64,000 nt of DNA from Afipia sp. 1NLS2 (GTDB lineage: Bacteria; Pseudomonadota; Alphaproteobacteria; Rhizobiales; Xanthobacteraceae). The position numbers and the translations under genes are program-made. How positions within the stretch are numbered: position 1 is the stretch's first letter; every line of letters starts with the position of its first letter. The stretch lies in NCBI RefSeq assembly GCF_000178995.1, contig NZ_ADVZ01000004.1, positions 124,001 through 188,000 of the forward strand, written 5' to 3'. Below, one piece after another: positions 7,905 through 15,841 of this stretch. The notes beneath the pieces were generated by a model. It made no database searches. It was not told the origin of the DNA and saw only the letters and a list, made by a program, of their open reading frames with translations.

Positions 7905-9365
7905 TTAGTACTTCGCGACGACCGGGCTGCCCCAGTTGAAGCGATAGACCAGCGAGGTCTGGATCGTCTGCACGTAAGGCTTGAAGGCGATGCCCGTGGT
8001 GGTGGCTACACCAGCCGGATCGAAAACTTGACTGGTCTTGCGATCGTATTCGGCCACGCGGTACTCGGTCTTCATGAACCAGCCCGGCGAAGAAATGCCG
8101 AAGATGTTGAGCGAATTCTCGACGCCGCCACCCAGGAACCAGCCATCGCGATGGCTCTTGCCCGTGCTGCCAACCGCTGCGCCGGTCGCATTGGTCAGAG
8201 CGACGCCCTTGAAGTCGGCGTGGCTGTAGCCAACGTTGACGTAGGACAGCGCGTTCGGCGAGATCAGGTAGCCGAGGCGTGCACCGGCTGCGTAGTTGGT
8301 GTCGTTCTTCAGACGGCCAGTAACTCCGGCGCCAAGGCCGCCACCCGTTGCATCCGCCAGCGAACCGCGGATATCGCCGAACTGAGCATCGCCGAAGACG
8401 CCGACGACCCAGGTCGGGTTGATCTGCCAGTCGTAACCGCCGCCCACCGTGCCGAAGTAACCACGGCCACCTGCGCGGGTGTCGAGGCCATTGGCGCCGG
8501 TCGCAAGGTCAACGGTGTGCTGATCGGAGGACATCAGGCCGTAGCCGCCGCCGCCCGCGAGATAGAAGCCAGTCCAGTTGTAAGCGGCCGTGCGGGCTGC
8601 CTTGGTGTAGAACGGCGTGCCGGCGTCAGCGCCCGGCGTCACATGCGAGTTGAAGCGGTAGACCAGCGAGGTCGACACCGTCTGCACATAAGGCTTGAAG
8701 GCGATGCCGTTGCCGCTGCCGTCGTTATACAGGCTGTTCTTCCGGTCATACTCGGTGACGCGGTATTCGGTCTTCATGAACCAACCCGGCGCCTTGATGC
8801 CGAAGAAGTTCAGGTCGTTCTCGACGCCGCCGCCGATGAACCAGCCGTCGCGGTGGGACTTGTCGATGGCGGTAACGCCGTCAGAGAAAGTCGAGCCCTT
8901 GAACTGGCCGTAGCTGTAACCGGCATTGACGTAGGACAGCACGTTCGGCGCAACCAGATAGCCGAGGCGCGCGCCGGCGGAGTAGGCGGCGTCGTTCTTC
9001 AGGCGGCCCGAAATGCCGGGCGTTGTGATGTCGATGAGGTCGCCGCGAATGTCGCCCCACTGCGCATCGCCGAACACGCCGACCACCCAGGCCGGGGTGA
9101 GCTGGTAGTCATAGCCGAGACCGACAGTGCCGAAGTAGCCGCGGCCACCCGTGCGGGTGTCGACCGAGGTCGCAGCGCCACCGGTCGTCGAATGCTGATC
9201 GGATGACATCAGGCCGTAGCCGAAGCCGCCGGTCACGTAGAAGCCGGTCCAGTTCGACACCGGCGCCACAACCGGCGCCTTGGTGTAGCGGGCCGCGAGA
9301 TCGGCCGCGTTGGCGGCGCTGCCCAGAGCGATCAGGGCGACGGTACCCAACAGAAACTTTTTCAT
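7905..9365 (-). CDS. Outer membrane protein with two tandem Omp25/RopB-like beta-barrels
   Basis: A 486-residue outer-membrane protein. A signal peptide (residues 1-20, cut likely after AANA) precedes two homologous halves. The first half is about residues 37-240 (8646-9257) and the second 262-477 (7935-8582). Both carry NWTGFY, GYGLMSSDQH, GGRGYFGTVG, VVGVFGDAQ, GRLKND, GARLGYL, KSHRDGWF, PGWFMKTEYRV and SLVYRFN. Typical family members have one such barrel of about 200-250 residues. The ATG at 9365 was chosen because it begins the signal peptide. The gene stands alone, convergent with cca. Confidence 0.92.
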   Translation of the reverse strand: MKKFLLGTVALIALGSAANAADLAARYTKAPVVAPVSNWTGFYVTGGFGYGLMSSDQHSTTGGAATSVDTRTGGRGYFGTVGLGYDYQLTPAWVVGVFGDAQWGDIRGDLIDITTPGISGRLKNDAAYSAGARLGYLVAPNVLSYVNAGYSYGQFKGSTFSDGVTAIDKSHRDGWFIGGGVENDLNFFGIKAPGWFMKTEYRVTEYDRKNSLYNDGSGNGIAFKPYVQTVSTSLVYRFNSHVTPGADAGTPFYTKAARTAAYNWTGFYLAGGGGYGLMSSDQHTVDLATGANGLDTRAGGRGYFGTVGGGYDWQINPTWVVGVFGDAQFGDIRGSLADATGGGLGAGVTGRLKNDTNYAAGARLGYLISPNALSYVNVGYSHADFKGVALTNATGAAVGSTGKSHRDGWFLGGGVENSLNIFGISSPGWFMKTEYRVAEYDRKTSQVFDPAGVATTTGIAFKPYVQTIQTSLVYRFNWGSPVVAKY

Positions 9366-9480
9366 GAAAATCCCCAAACCCGGTCCAGAATTGGATTCTG
9401 TCCAAAAGCTAAAGGATTTTGCGCAAACGCGATGTAGCCCGATGGCCACAGTGGACAGCAAACCCCGATGGAACCGTGGT

Positions 9481-10368
9481 TTATGGCCACTTAACCTCGG
9501 GCGGCATGGAGGACAGGATCGACTCCACATTGCCCCCGGTCTTCAGCCCGAAGATGGTGCCGCGGTCGTAGAGCAGGTTGAACTCGACATAGCGCCCGCG
9601 GCGGATCAGCTGCTCCTCGCGGTCGGCGTCCTGCCATGGGGTCTCAAAATTGCGCCGCACCAGTTCGGGGTAGATCGCAGCAAAAGCGCGGCCGACATCC
9701 TGGGTAAAGGCGAAGTCGGCATTCCAGTCGCCGGATTCCAGCCAGTCGTAGAAGATGCCACCGATTCCTCGCGGCTCCTTGCGGTGGGCCAGGAAGAAGT
9801 AGTCGTCGCACCATTTCTTGAACTTGTCGTAGGGCGCGACCGCCGTATGGGCATGGCAGGCCTTGCGGAAAGCCTCATGGAAAGAAACGGTATCGGGGTC
9901 TTCCTGAGTCCGCCGCCGGTCGAGCACGGGGGTCAGGTCCGCGCCGCCGCCGAACCAGCGCTTGGTGGTGACGACGAAGCGGGTGTTCATGTGCACCGCA
10001 GGCACGTTCGGATTCCACGGATGGGCGATCAGCGAGATGCCCGAGGCCCAGAACCGCGGATCGTCGGAAGCGCCGGGAATCTGGGCGCGGAATTCGGGAG
10101 CGAATTCGCCGAACACAGTCGAGCAGTGCACGCCGACCTTCTCGAACAGCCGTCCGCGCATCATCGACATCACGCCGCCGCCGCCCGGCGCGCCGGTGTG
10201 GTCGGTGCGCTCCCACGGCTTGCGCACGAAGCGTCCTGCCTGATCGCCGTAGAGCGAGGCGGGGACCTCGTCCTCCAACTGCTCGAATGAGGCGCAGATG
10301 TCGTCGCGCAGCTTTTCGAACCATGCGCGGGCGGAAGTCTTGCGGCTGTCGAGCAGGGAAGCGTCCAT
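9481..10368 (-). CDS. hemF: Oxygen-dependent coproporphyrinogen III oxidase
   Basis: A 295-residue HemF, which decarboxylates coproporphyrinogen III to protoporphyrinogen IX using O2 in heme synthesis. Family motifs are '[20 protein letters not shown]', 'AVHMNTRFV', '[10 protein letters not shown]' and '[18 protein letters not shown]' near the C-terminus. Length matches the family (about 300). The ATG at 10368 gives the conserved N-terminus; upstream in-frame codons overlap queD. It lies 10 bases after queD on the same strand. Confidence 0.95.
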   Translation of the reverse strand: MDASLLDSRKTSARAWFEKLRDDICASFEQLEDEVPASLYGDQAGRFVRKPWERTDHTGAPGGGGVMSMMRGRLFEKVGVHCSTVFGEFAPEFRAQIPGASDDPRFWASGISLIAHPWNPNVPAVHMNTRFVVTTKRWFGGGADLTPVLDRRRTQEDPDTVSFHEAFRKACHAHTAVAPYDKFKKWCDDYFFLAHRKEPRGIGGIFYDWLESGDWNADFAFTQDVGRAFAAIYPELVRRNFETPWQDADREEQLIRRGRYVEFNLLYDRGTIFGLKTGGNVESILSSMPPEVKWP

Positions 10369-10378
10369 GTTCAATCCG

Positions 10379-10747
10379 TCATTTTGATTGGGGCCCGAAA
10401 TAGGTGCAGCTCTCGCCGCAGCTGTCGCGATGGACACTGACGCGCGTGACGTCGCCCGCGCCCTGCACACTGTCCCAGATATAGCGCGACAGGTTCTCCA
10501 GCGTCGGCAGGCCGATCGCCTCGATCTTGTTGAGGAATTTGTGGTCGAGCGCCTTGCGCACGTCGGCGATCTTCCGCTCCAGAAGGCCGAGGTCCATCAC
10601 CATGCCGGTCGCGGGATCGGGCGTGCCGCGAATCGTCACCTCGGCGCGAAACGAATGGCCGTGAATCTCCTCGCTGTTCTCGCCGAGCGTCGTGCCCTTG
10701 AGCGAGTGCGCGGCCTCGAAGTGAAAGGATTTGGTCAGTTCCCACAT
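10379..10747 (-). CDS. queD: 6-carboxytetrahydropterin synthase-like (QueD/PTPS family)
   Basis: A 122-residue T-fold enzyme of the 6-pyruvoyl-tetrahydropterin synthase family. The zinc ligands are visible as H14 (FHFEAAH) and H29/H31 (IHGH). In queuosine synthesis QueD converts dihydroneopterin triphosphate to 6-carboxytetrahydropterin, the substrate of QueE, encoded next door. The usual active-site Cys four residues before the HGH motif is replaced by Ser25 (N-S-E-E-I-HGH). Context supports the QueD role, but the chemistry may differ from E. coli QueD. Confidence 0.85.
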   Translation of the reverse strand: MWELTKSFHFEAAHSLKGTTLGENSEEIHGHSFRAEVTIRGTPDPATGMVMDLGLLERKIADVRKALDHKFLNKIEAIGLPTLENLSRYIWDSVQGAGDVTRVSVHRDSCGESCTYFGPQSK

Positions 10748-10778
10748 TACGAACGATTACTCCAACTCGTCTGTTCTA

Positions 10779-11411
10779 TTACCTGATACCGATGGTCTTG
10801 TGGGTCTGCACGCTCAGCCGCCATTGTGGATGGCGCAGACAATAGTCGATTGCGCGTGCGGTATTTTGCTCCAGATCAGGCCCGTCCATCGGTTGCAGCA
10901 GGAAATGCTGGAAGGCGAGCGCGGTGTAATCCTCCGGCGCGTTCTGTCGCTGCGGATAGACCAGCTTCAATTCGTGGCCTTGCCGGATCGCAAGCTCGGT
11001 GTCGGCCTTGGGGCTGACGCAGATCCAGTCGAGGCCGGGCGGGGCAGGGAGCGTGCCGTTCGTCTCCACAGCGATCATGAAGCCGCGTGCATGAAGCGCT
11101 GCGATCAGTGCGTCATCGATCTGCAGCATCGGTTCGCCGCCGGTCAGCACCACGAAACGATGACGGCTGTCAGGCCCCCAGGTCGCGGCGATTCGCTCCG
11201 CGAGGTCGTCGGCGGTGGCATAGCGTCCACCGAGCGTGCCGTCGGTGCCGACGAAATCGGTATCGCAGAACTGACACACGGCCTCCGCACGATCCTGCTC
11301 GCGGCCGCTCCACAGATTGCAGCCCGCGAAACGGCAGAACACGGCCGGACGTCCGGCCTGCATGCCTTCGCCTTGCAAAGTCAGGAAAATTTCCTTCACC
11401 GCGTAACTCAC
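10779..11411 (-). CDS. queE: 7-carboxy-7-deazaguanine synthase
   Basis: A 210-residue radical SAM enzyme that rearranges 6-carboxytetrahydropterin to 7-carboxy-7-deazaguanine, the base precursor of queuosine. The cluster motif is C-X14-C-X2-C (from GCNLW to CQFCDTD), the spacing seen in one QueE subgroup instead of CX3CX2C. Other motifs are 'TLQGEG' and 'VLTGGEPMLQ'. Its start overlaps the trmL stop (ATGA at 11411-11408), and queD follows, so the three genes are probably co-transcribed. Confidence 0.93.
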   Translation of the reverse strand: MSYAVKEIFLTLQGEGMQAGRPAVFCRFAGCNLWSGREQDRAEAVCQFCDTDFVGTDGTLGGRYATADDLAERIAATWGPDSRHRFVVLTGGEPMLQIDDALIAALHARGFMIAVETNGTLPAPPGLDWICVSPKADTELAIRQGHELKLVYPQRQNAPEDYTALAFQHFLLQPMDGPDLEQNTARAIDYCLRHPQWRLSVQTHKTIGIR

Positions 11412-11884
11412 GGCGCATTGTCTCCATTTGTGACAGCATGTCGCGTCTGCCGCAGCGCCTCGCCGAGCGCCATTGCGGCGGTGACGGCGACATTGAGCGA
11501 ACGCATGCCTTCCGCGATCGGAATCACCAGTCTCTCGTCCGCGCTTGCGGCAACTTCGTCCGGCACGCCCGCGCTTTCCCGGCCCAGCAGAAGAATATCA
11601 GTATCTTCATAGCGATGCGCCAGATAGGAGGTGGCGCCCTTGGTGGTCAACAGCAACAGCCGCCCGCCATCCGCCTGCTGCCAGGCCCGGAAGGCCGTCC
11701 ATGACACATGCCGTGATATGGAAACCTGATCGAGATAATCCATTCCCGCGCGGCGAAAATGGCGGTCGCTCACCGGAAAGCCCGCGGGCTCTATAATATG
11801 CGCCTCGACCGCAAGACATGCGCAGAGTCGTAGAATCGTCCCGGTATTTTGGGGAATGTCCGGTTGATACAGGGCGATCCGCAT
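11408..11884 (-). CDS. trmL: tRNA (cytidine/uridine-34-2'-O)-methyltransferase
   Basis: A 158-residue SPOUT methyltransferase that modifies the wobble nucleotide of certain leucine tRNAs. Motifs are 'MRIALYQPDIPQNTGTILRL' at the N-terminus, 'LLLGRESAGVP' and the C-terminal knot region 'IPIAEGMRSLNVAVTAAMALGEALRQ'. The ATG at 11884 gives the family N-terminus; the 74 upstream in-frame codons are not typical coding sequence. It heads the trmL-queE-queD-hemF run, so two tRNA wobble-modification activities are linked. Confidence 0.93.
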   Translation of the reverse strand: MRIALYQPDIPQNTGTILRLCACLAVEAHIIEPAGFPVSDRHFRRAGMDYLDQVSISRHVSWTAFRAWQQADGGRLLLLTTKGATSYLAHRYEDTDILLLGRESAGVPDEVAASADERLVIPIAEGMRSLNVAVTAAMALGEALRQTRHAVTNGDNAP

Positions 11885-12017
11885 GGGGTGATCGGGCTCG
11901 GAAAACGGGGGTAAAAACCGCTGCCATGCGCCGAATTTGCGCATCGCACGAGCGGGAGCCGATACCGGGCTTGCGCTCAATCGGCAAGGGTGCCAATAGA
12001 TCGATTCTAGATCACCT

Positions 12018-12055
12018 GTTCTGCCCGGCTGAGTAGAACAAGTGAGTTCTGCCCC
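12018..12055. promoter_or_regulatory. Repeated GTTCT/AGAAC half-sites upstream of petA
   Basis: GTTCTGCCC occurs twice (starting at 12018 and 12046), with an inverted AGAAC between them, so that AGAAC-N6-GTTCT forms a small palindrome. The cluster is 100-135 bases before petA and also lies upstream of trmL. It could be an operator for either gene. No regulator is identified. Confidence 0.3.
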
Positions 12056-12152
12056 CGCGAGGCCCGCGGGCACCGACTGACGTTTCCGGCGCGTTCGTCC
12101 GCGCAATCCATGGGTTCGTCGGACGGTTGCAGTTCGGAAAGGGTTTGCAAAC

Positions 12153-12683
12153 GTGACTGCTTCTTCTTCGGCACATCCGGCGACGCGCCGTGATTTCCTT
12201 TACGTCGCCACCGGTTCGGTTGCGGTCGTCGGCGCGGCCGCTGTGGCCTGGCCGCTGATCTCCCAGATGAATCCCGATGCCTCGACCATCGCGGCCGGCG
12301 CTCCGATCGAGGTCGATTTGTCGCCGATCGCCGAAGGGCAGGACATCAAGGTGTTCTGGCGCGGCAAGCCGATCTACATCATGAACCGCACCAAGAAGCA
12401 GATCGAGGAGGCGCGCTCGGTGAACGTGTCGAGCCTGCCCGATCCGCAGACCGACCAGTCCCGCGTCAAGGAAGGCCATGACAACTGGCTGGTCGTGATC
12501 GGCATCTGCACCCATCTCGGCTGCATCCCGATCGCGCATGAAGGCAATTACGACGGCTTCTTCTGCCCGTGCCACGGTTCGCAGTACGATTCCTCGGGCC
12601 GCATCCGCCAGGGGCCGGCGCCGCTCAATCTGTACGTCCCGCCGTACAATTTCGTTTCCGACACCAAGATCAAAATCGGCTGA
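12153..12683 (+). CDS. petA: Ubiquinol-cytochrome c reductase Rieske iron-sulfur subunit
   Basis: A 176-residue Rieske protein of the bc1 complex. A Tat-type signal anchor starts the protein ([11 protein letters not shown], then a hydrophobic segment to about residue 38). The two 2Fe-2S motifs are CTHLGC and CPCHGS. The protein carries electrons from ubiquinol at the Qo site to cytochrome c1 on the periplasmic face. The best start is the GTG at 12153, with GAAAGG some ten bases upstream. fbcH follows after 34 bases. Confidence 0.95.
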   Translation: MTASSSAHPATRRDFLYVATGSVAVVGAAAVAWPLISQMNPDASTIAAGAPIEVDLSPIAEGQDIKVFWRGKPIYIMNRTKKQIEEARSVNVSSLPDPQTDQSRVKEGHDNWLVVIGICTHLGCIPIAHEGNYDGFFCPCHGSQYDSSGRIRQGPAPLNLYVPPYNFVSDTKIKIG

Positions 12684-12717
12684 CGTCAGTCGCCTCCACT
12701 TTCCAGGATCGTAACTC

Positions 12718-14781
12718 ATGAGCGGACCCTCTACCTATAACCCGCAAAATCCAGCCTTGAAGTGGATTGAGCAACGCCTGCCGATCGGCGGACTGATTCA
12801 TTCGTCTTTCATTGCCTATCCGACGCCGCGCAACCTGAACTACTGGTGGACGTTCGGCGCCATCCTTTCGATGATGCTCGCGGTGCAGATCATCACCGGC
12901 GTCATCCTTGCGATGCACTACACGCCGCATGTCGATCTCGCCTTCAAGTCGGTCGAACTGATCGTCCGCGACGTCAATTACGGCTGGCTGCTGCGCTACA
13001 TTCACTCCAACGGCGCGTCGATGTTCTTCATCGCCGTCTACATCCACATGTTCCGCGGCCTGTATTACGGGTCGTACAAGGCACCGCGCGAAATCCTCTG
13101 GATTCTCGGCGTCATCATCTACCTGTTGATGATGGCCACGGGCTTCATGGGCTACGTGCTGCCGTGGGGCCAGATGAGCTTCTGGGGCGCCACCGTCATC
13201 ACCAACCTGTTCTCGGCGATCCCTTATGTCGGCGACAGCATCGTGACGCTGCTGTGGGGCGGCTACTCGGTCGGCAACCCGACGCTGAACCGCTTCTTCT
13301 CGCTGCACTACCTGCTGCCGTTTGTGATCGCGGGCGTCGTCGTCCTGCACGTCTGGGCGCTGCACGTCGCAGGCCAGAACAACCCGGCCGGCGTCGAAGC
13401 GAAGACCGAAAAGGACACCGTGCCGTTCACGCCGTACGCGACCATCAAGGACTCGTTCGGCATGGCGTGCTTCCTGCTGTTCTTCGCCTGGTTCATCTTC
13501 TACATCCCGAACTACCTCGGCGATCCCGACAACTACATTCAGGCCAACCCGGCCGTGACGCCCGCGCACATCGTGCCGGAATGGTACTACCTGCCGTTCT
13601 ACGCGATCCTGCGTTCGATCCCGAGCAAGCTCGGCGGCGTCATCGCGATGTTCGGCGCGATCGTCGTGCTGGCGTTCCTGCCGTGGCTCGATGGCTGCAA
13701 GGTGCGCTCGTCGAAGTATCGCCCGCTCGCCAAGCAATTCTTCTGGATCTTCGTCGCGACCTGCATCGGTCTCGGCTATCTCGGCGCGCAGCCGCCGGAA
13801 GGCATCTATGTCATCGCAGGCCGCGTGCTGACGGTGGTTTATTTCGCCTACTTCCTGATCGTGCTGCCGGTGCTGTCGCGGATCGAGACCACGCGGCCGC
13901 TGCCAAACTCGATCGCCGACGATGTGCTCGCCAAATCCGGCAAGCAGCCGATGGTGTCCGCCGCGATTGCGCTGGCGGTTGCCGGTTCGCTGATGATGGG
14001 CGGCATGGACAGCGCCAAGGCCGCCGATCATGGCGCCACGCCGCATTCGGAGAGCTGGTCGTTCGCCGGTCCGTTCGGCAAGTTCGATCAGGCCCAGTTG
14101 CAGCGCGGCCTCAAGGTCTACAAGGAAGTCTGCTCGAACTGCCATTCGCTGAACCTCGTGGCGTTCCGCAACCTCGCCGATCCGGGTGGTCCGGGTTATT
14201 CGGCGGCGCAGGCGGCAGCCTTCGCGTCCGAGTACAAGATCAAGGACGGCCCGAACGATGCGGGCGACATGTTCGAGCGTCCGGGCCGCCCGGCGGATTA
14301 CTTCCCCGCGCCGTTCCCGAACGAGCAGGCTGCCCGTGCTTCCAACGGTGGTGCGGCTCCGCCGGATCTGTCGCTGATCGCGAAGGCTCGTGGCTACGAG
14401 CGCGGCTTCCCGCAGTTCGTGTTCGACGCCTTCACCCAGTTCCAGGAGAAGGGGCCGAACTACATCCACGCCATCCTGAACGGCTACAAGGAAAAGCCGG
14501 CGGACTTCGCGCTGCCCGAGGGCTCGTACTACAACACGTACTTCCCCGGTCATTCGATCAAGATGCCGCCGCCGCTGTCTGACGGTCAGATCACCTATGA
14601 CGACGGCTCGCCGGCGACCGTCGAGCAGTACTCGAGGGACGTCGCGGCCTTCCTGATGTGGACCGCAGAGCCGCACCTCGAGGACCGCAAGCGCCTCGGC
14701 ATGCAGGTGATGTTGTTCCTGATCGTGCTGTCGGGTCTTCTGTACTTCACCAAGCGGAAGATCTGGGCGGACGCGCACTGA
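12718..14781 (+). CDS. fbcH: Fused cytochrome b / cytochrome c1 of the bc1 complex
   Basis: A 687-residue precursor joining cytochrome b (about residues 1-415) and cytochrome c1 (about 430-687). Heme b ligands are H96/H110 and H197/H211, and the Qo motif PEWY is at 287-290. After residue 415 an internal signal sequence ends in 'DSAKA', followed by mature c1 with heme motif CSNCH (472-476) and a C-terminal anchor ('[13 protein letters not shown]'). In Bradyrhizobium-type bacteria this precursor is cut by signal peptidase into separate b and c1 subunits. It follows petA and ends at a hairpin terminator. Confidence 0.97.
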   Translation: MSGPSTYNPQNPALKWIEQRLPIGGLIHSSFIAYPTPRNLNYWWTFGAILSMMLAVQIITGVILAMHYTPHVDLAFKSVELIVRDVNYGWLLRYIHSNGASMFFIAVYIHMFRGLYYGSYKAPREILWILGVIIYLLMMATGFMGYVLPWGQMSFWGATVITNLFSAIPYVGDSIVTLLWGGYSVGNPTLNRFFSLHYLLPFVIAGVVVLHVWALHVAGQNNPAGVEAKTEKDTVPFTPYATIKDSFGMACFLLFFAWFIFYIPNYLGDPDNYIQANPAVTPAHIVPEWYYLPFYAILRSIPSKLGGVIAMFGAIVVLAFLPWLDGCKVRSSKYRPLAKQFFWIFVATCIGLGYLGAQPPEGIYVIAGRVLTVVYFAYFLIVLPVLSRIETTRPLPNSIADDVLAKSGKQPMVSAAIALAVAGSLMMGGMDSAKAADHGATPHSESWSFAGPFGKFDQAQLQRGLKVYKEVCSNCHSLNLVAFRNLADPGGPGYSAAQAAAFASEYKIKDGPNDAGDMFERPGRPADYFPAPFPNEQAARASNGGAAPPDLSLIAKARGYERGFPQFVFDAFTQFQEKGPNYIHAILNGYKEKPADFALPEGSYYNTYFPGHSIKMPPPLSDGQITYDDGSPATVEQYSRDVAAFLMWTAEPHLEDRKRLGMQVMLFLIVLSGLLYFTKRKIWADAH

Positions 14782-14807
14782 CGCGTCCCGACAGTCTCAC
14801 AAGATTG

Positions 14808-14831
14808 AGGGCTCCTTCGGGAGCCCTTTTT
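14808..14831 (+). terminator. Intrinsic terminator of petA-fbcH
   Basis: The stem GGGCTCC / GGAGCCC with a TTCG tetraloop is followed by TTTTT. It lies 27 bases after the fbcH stop. Confidence 0.92.
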
Positions 14832-14930
14832 CGTTGGCGGGACTGAACCAGTACGGCTTTGCCTCGTTGCACTCTCGCGCCGCAGGCGGCATTGTCGGCT
14901 GCATTTCCATTGCCATTTCCCGAGGTTTTC

Positions 14931-15605
14931 ATGGGCACCAGCATCAGCTTTTCGCGTCCCGACGGCAAAGAGGCCAAGGGCTATCTCGCCAACGCCGCGC
15001 GCGGCAATGCGCCGGGCGTCGTCGTCATTCAGGAATGGTGGGGCCTATCCGAGCAGATCAAGTCGATGACCGATCGCTTCGCTTTGGCGGGGTTCGATGC
15101 GCTGGCGCCGGACCTGTTCGAGGGCGTGGTGGTGCCGTATCACGATGCGGACGCCGCCGCGAAGGAGATGAACTCGCTGAACTTCATCGAGGCGACCGAG
15201 CAGAACGTGCGCGGCGCGGTGCAGTATCTCAAGCGCAATGGCGCCAAAGTCGGCATCAGCGGCTTCTGCATGGGCGGTGCGATCACGATCATCGGTGCTG
15301 CCAAAATTCCGGAACTGACGGCTGCGGTGTCGTTCTACGGCGTGCCGTCGCCGGAAGCGGTGAAGCCCGCCGACGTCAGGGTGCCGTTGCAGGGCCATTT
15401 CGCCAACAAGGACGATTTCTTCACGCCGCAGGCGGTGAGCGCCTTCGAGGACGGGCTGAAAAAGGCGCGCAAGCCCTGCGAGTTTTTCCGCTACGACGCC
15501 GACCATGCCTTCGCCAACGAGCAGCGCGCCTCGGTCCATGACCGCCAGGCTGCGGAGCTGGCGTGGGGCCGGGCGATCGACTTCCTCAAGAAGCATTTGG
15601 GGTGA
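14931..15605 (+). CDS. Dienelactone hydrolase family protein
   Basis: A 224-residue alpha/beta hydrolase of the dienelactone hydrolase type. The nucleophile elbow has Cys in GFCMGG, the catalytic His is in 'YDADHAFAN', and the acid residue is probably the Asp of 'NKDDFF'. The N-terminal 'VVVIQEWWGLSEQIK' is typical of the family. The ATG at 14931 follows CGAGG; the longer upstream frame includes sequence from the terminator region. The natural substrate cannot be inferred, since no chlorocatechol genes are nearby. Confidence 0.9.
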   Translation: MGTSISFSRPDGKEAKGYLANAARGNAPGVVVIQEWWGLSEQIKSMTDRFALAGFDALAPDLFEGVVVPYHDADAAAKEMNSLNFIEATEQNVRGAVQYLKRNGAKVGISGFCMGGAITIIGAAKIPELTAAVSFYGVPSPEAVKPADVRVPLQGHFANKDDFFTPQAVSAFEDGLKKARKPCEFFRYDADHAFANEQRASVHDRQAAELAWGRAIDFLKKHLG

Positions 15606-15683
15606 TGTGCAGCGGGCAGGGGTGGCATGGCGAGGGCATGGCTCCCCTTGACATCCGCCCGTGCGGGTGATGATTTGCCGCCC

Positions 15684-15731
15684 ATGATCGCAGCAACCCG
15701 CACGACCCGTATCTGGTGGCGCACCTTGTAA
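15684..15731 (+). CDS. trpL: trp leader peptide
   Basis: A 15-codon reading frame, MIAATRTTRIWWRTL followed by TAA, with two adjacent Trp codons at 15714-15719. It sits 110 bases before trpEG and just ahead of competing hairpins ending in a U-run. Tandem Trp codons in a short leader upstream of trpE(G) are the hallmark of ribosome-mediated attenuation, known in Rhizobiales. A possible GTG/AGG-like start region lies upstream, but no strong ribosome site is evident. Confidence 0.85.
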   Translation: MIAATRTTRIWWRTL

Positions 15732-15796
15732 AAGGTGGCCGGTGCGATTTTGCTTGAAATCACGTTGAGGCCGCCACGCATGGGCGGTCTTTTTGT
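15717..15796 (+). promoter_or_regulatory. trp attenuator (competing hairpins and terminator)
   Basis: Three pairing options are visible. GCACC at 15721-15725 can pair with GGTGC at 15741-15745. GGTGGCC (15734-15740) can pair with GGCCGCC (15769-15775) as an antiterminator. AGGCCGCC (15768-15775) can pair with GGCGGTCT (15783-15790) as a terminator followed by TTTT. Stalling at the Trp codons would favour the antiterminator. Pairings were read by eye, not computed. Confidence 0.8.
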
Positions 15797-15841
15797 TTGT
15801 CCTGTGTGGCGTTCCTCGGCGAAGTCTCTTAAGAGGAACCC

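Noticed and set aside
7905-9365. Long repeated sequence that might be a CRISPR or satellite array
   Set aside because: The repeat is in frame, occurs only twice at about 670 bases, and encodes two homologous protein domains.
12670-14778. A 702-codon open frame on the minus strand opposite fbcH
   Set aside because: It mirrors the fbcH codon pattern, is Arg/His/Asp-rich without any recognisable domain, and fbcH is certain. High GC makes such antisense frames long.
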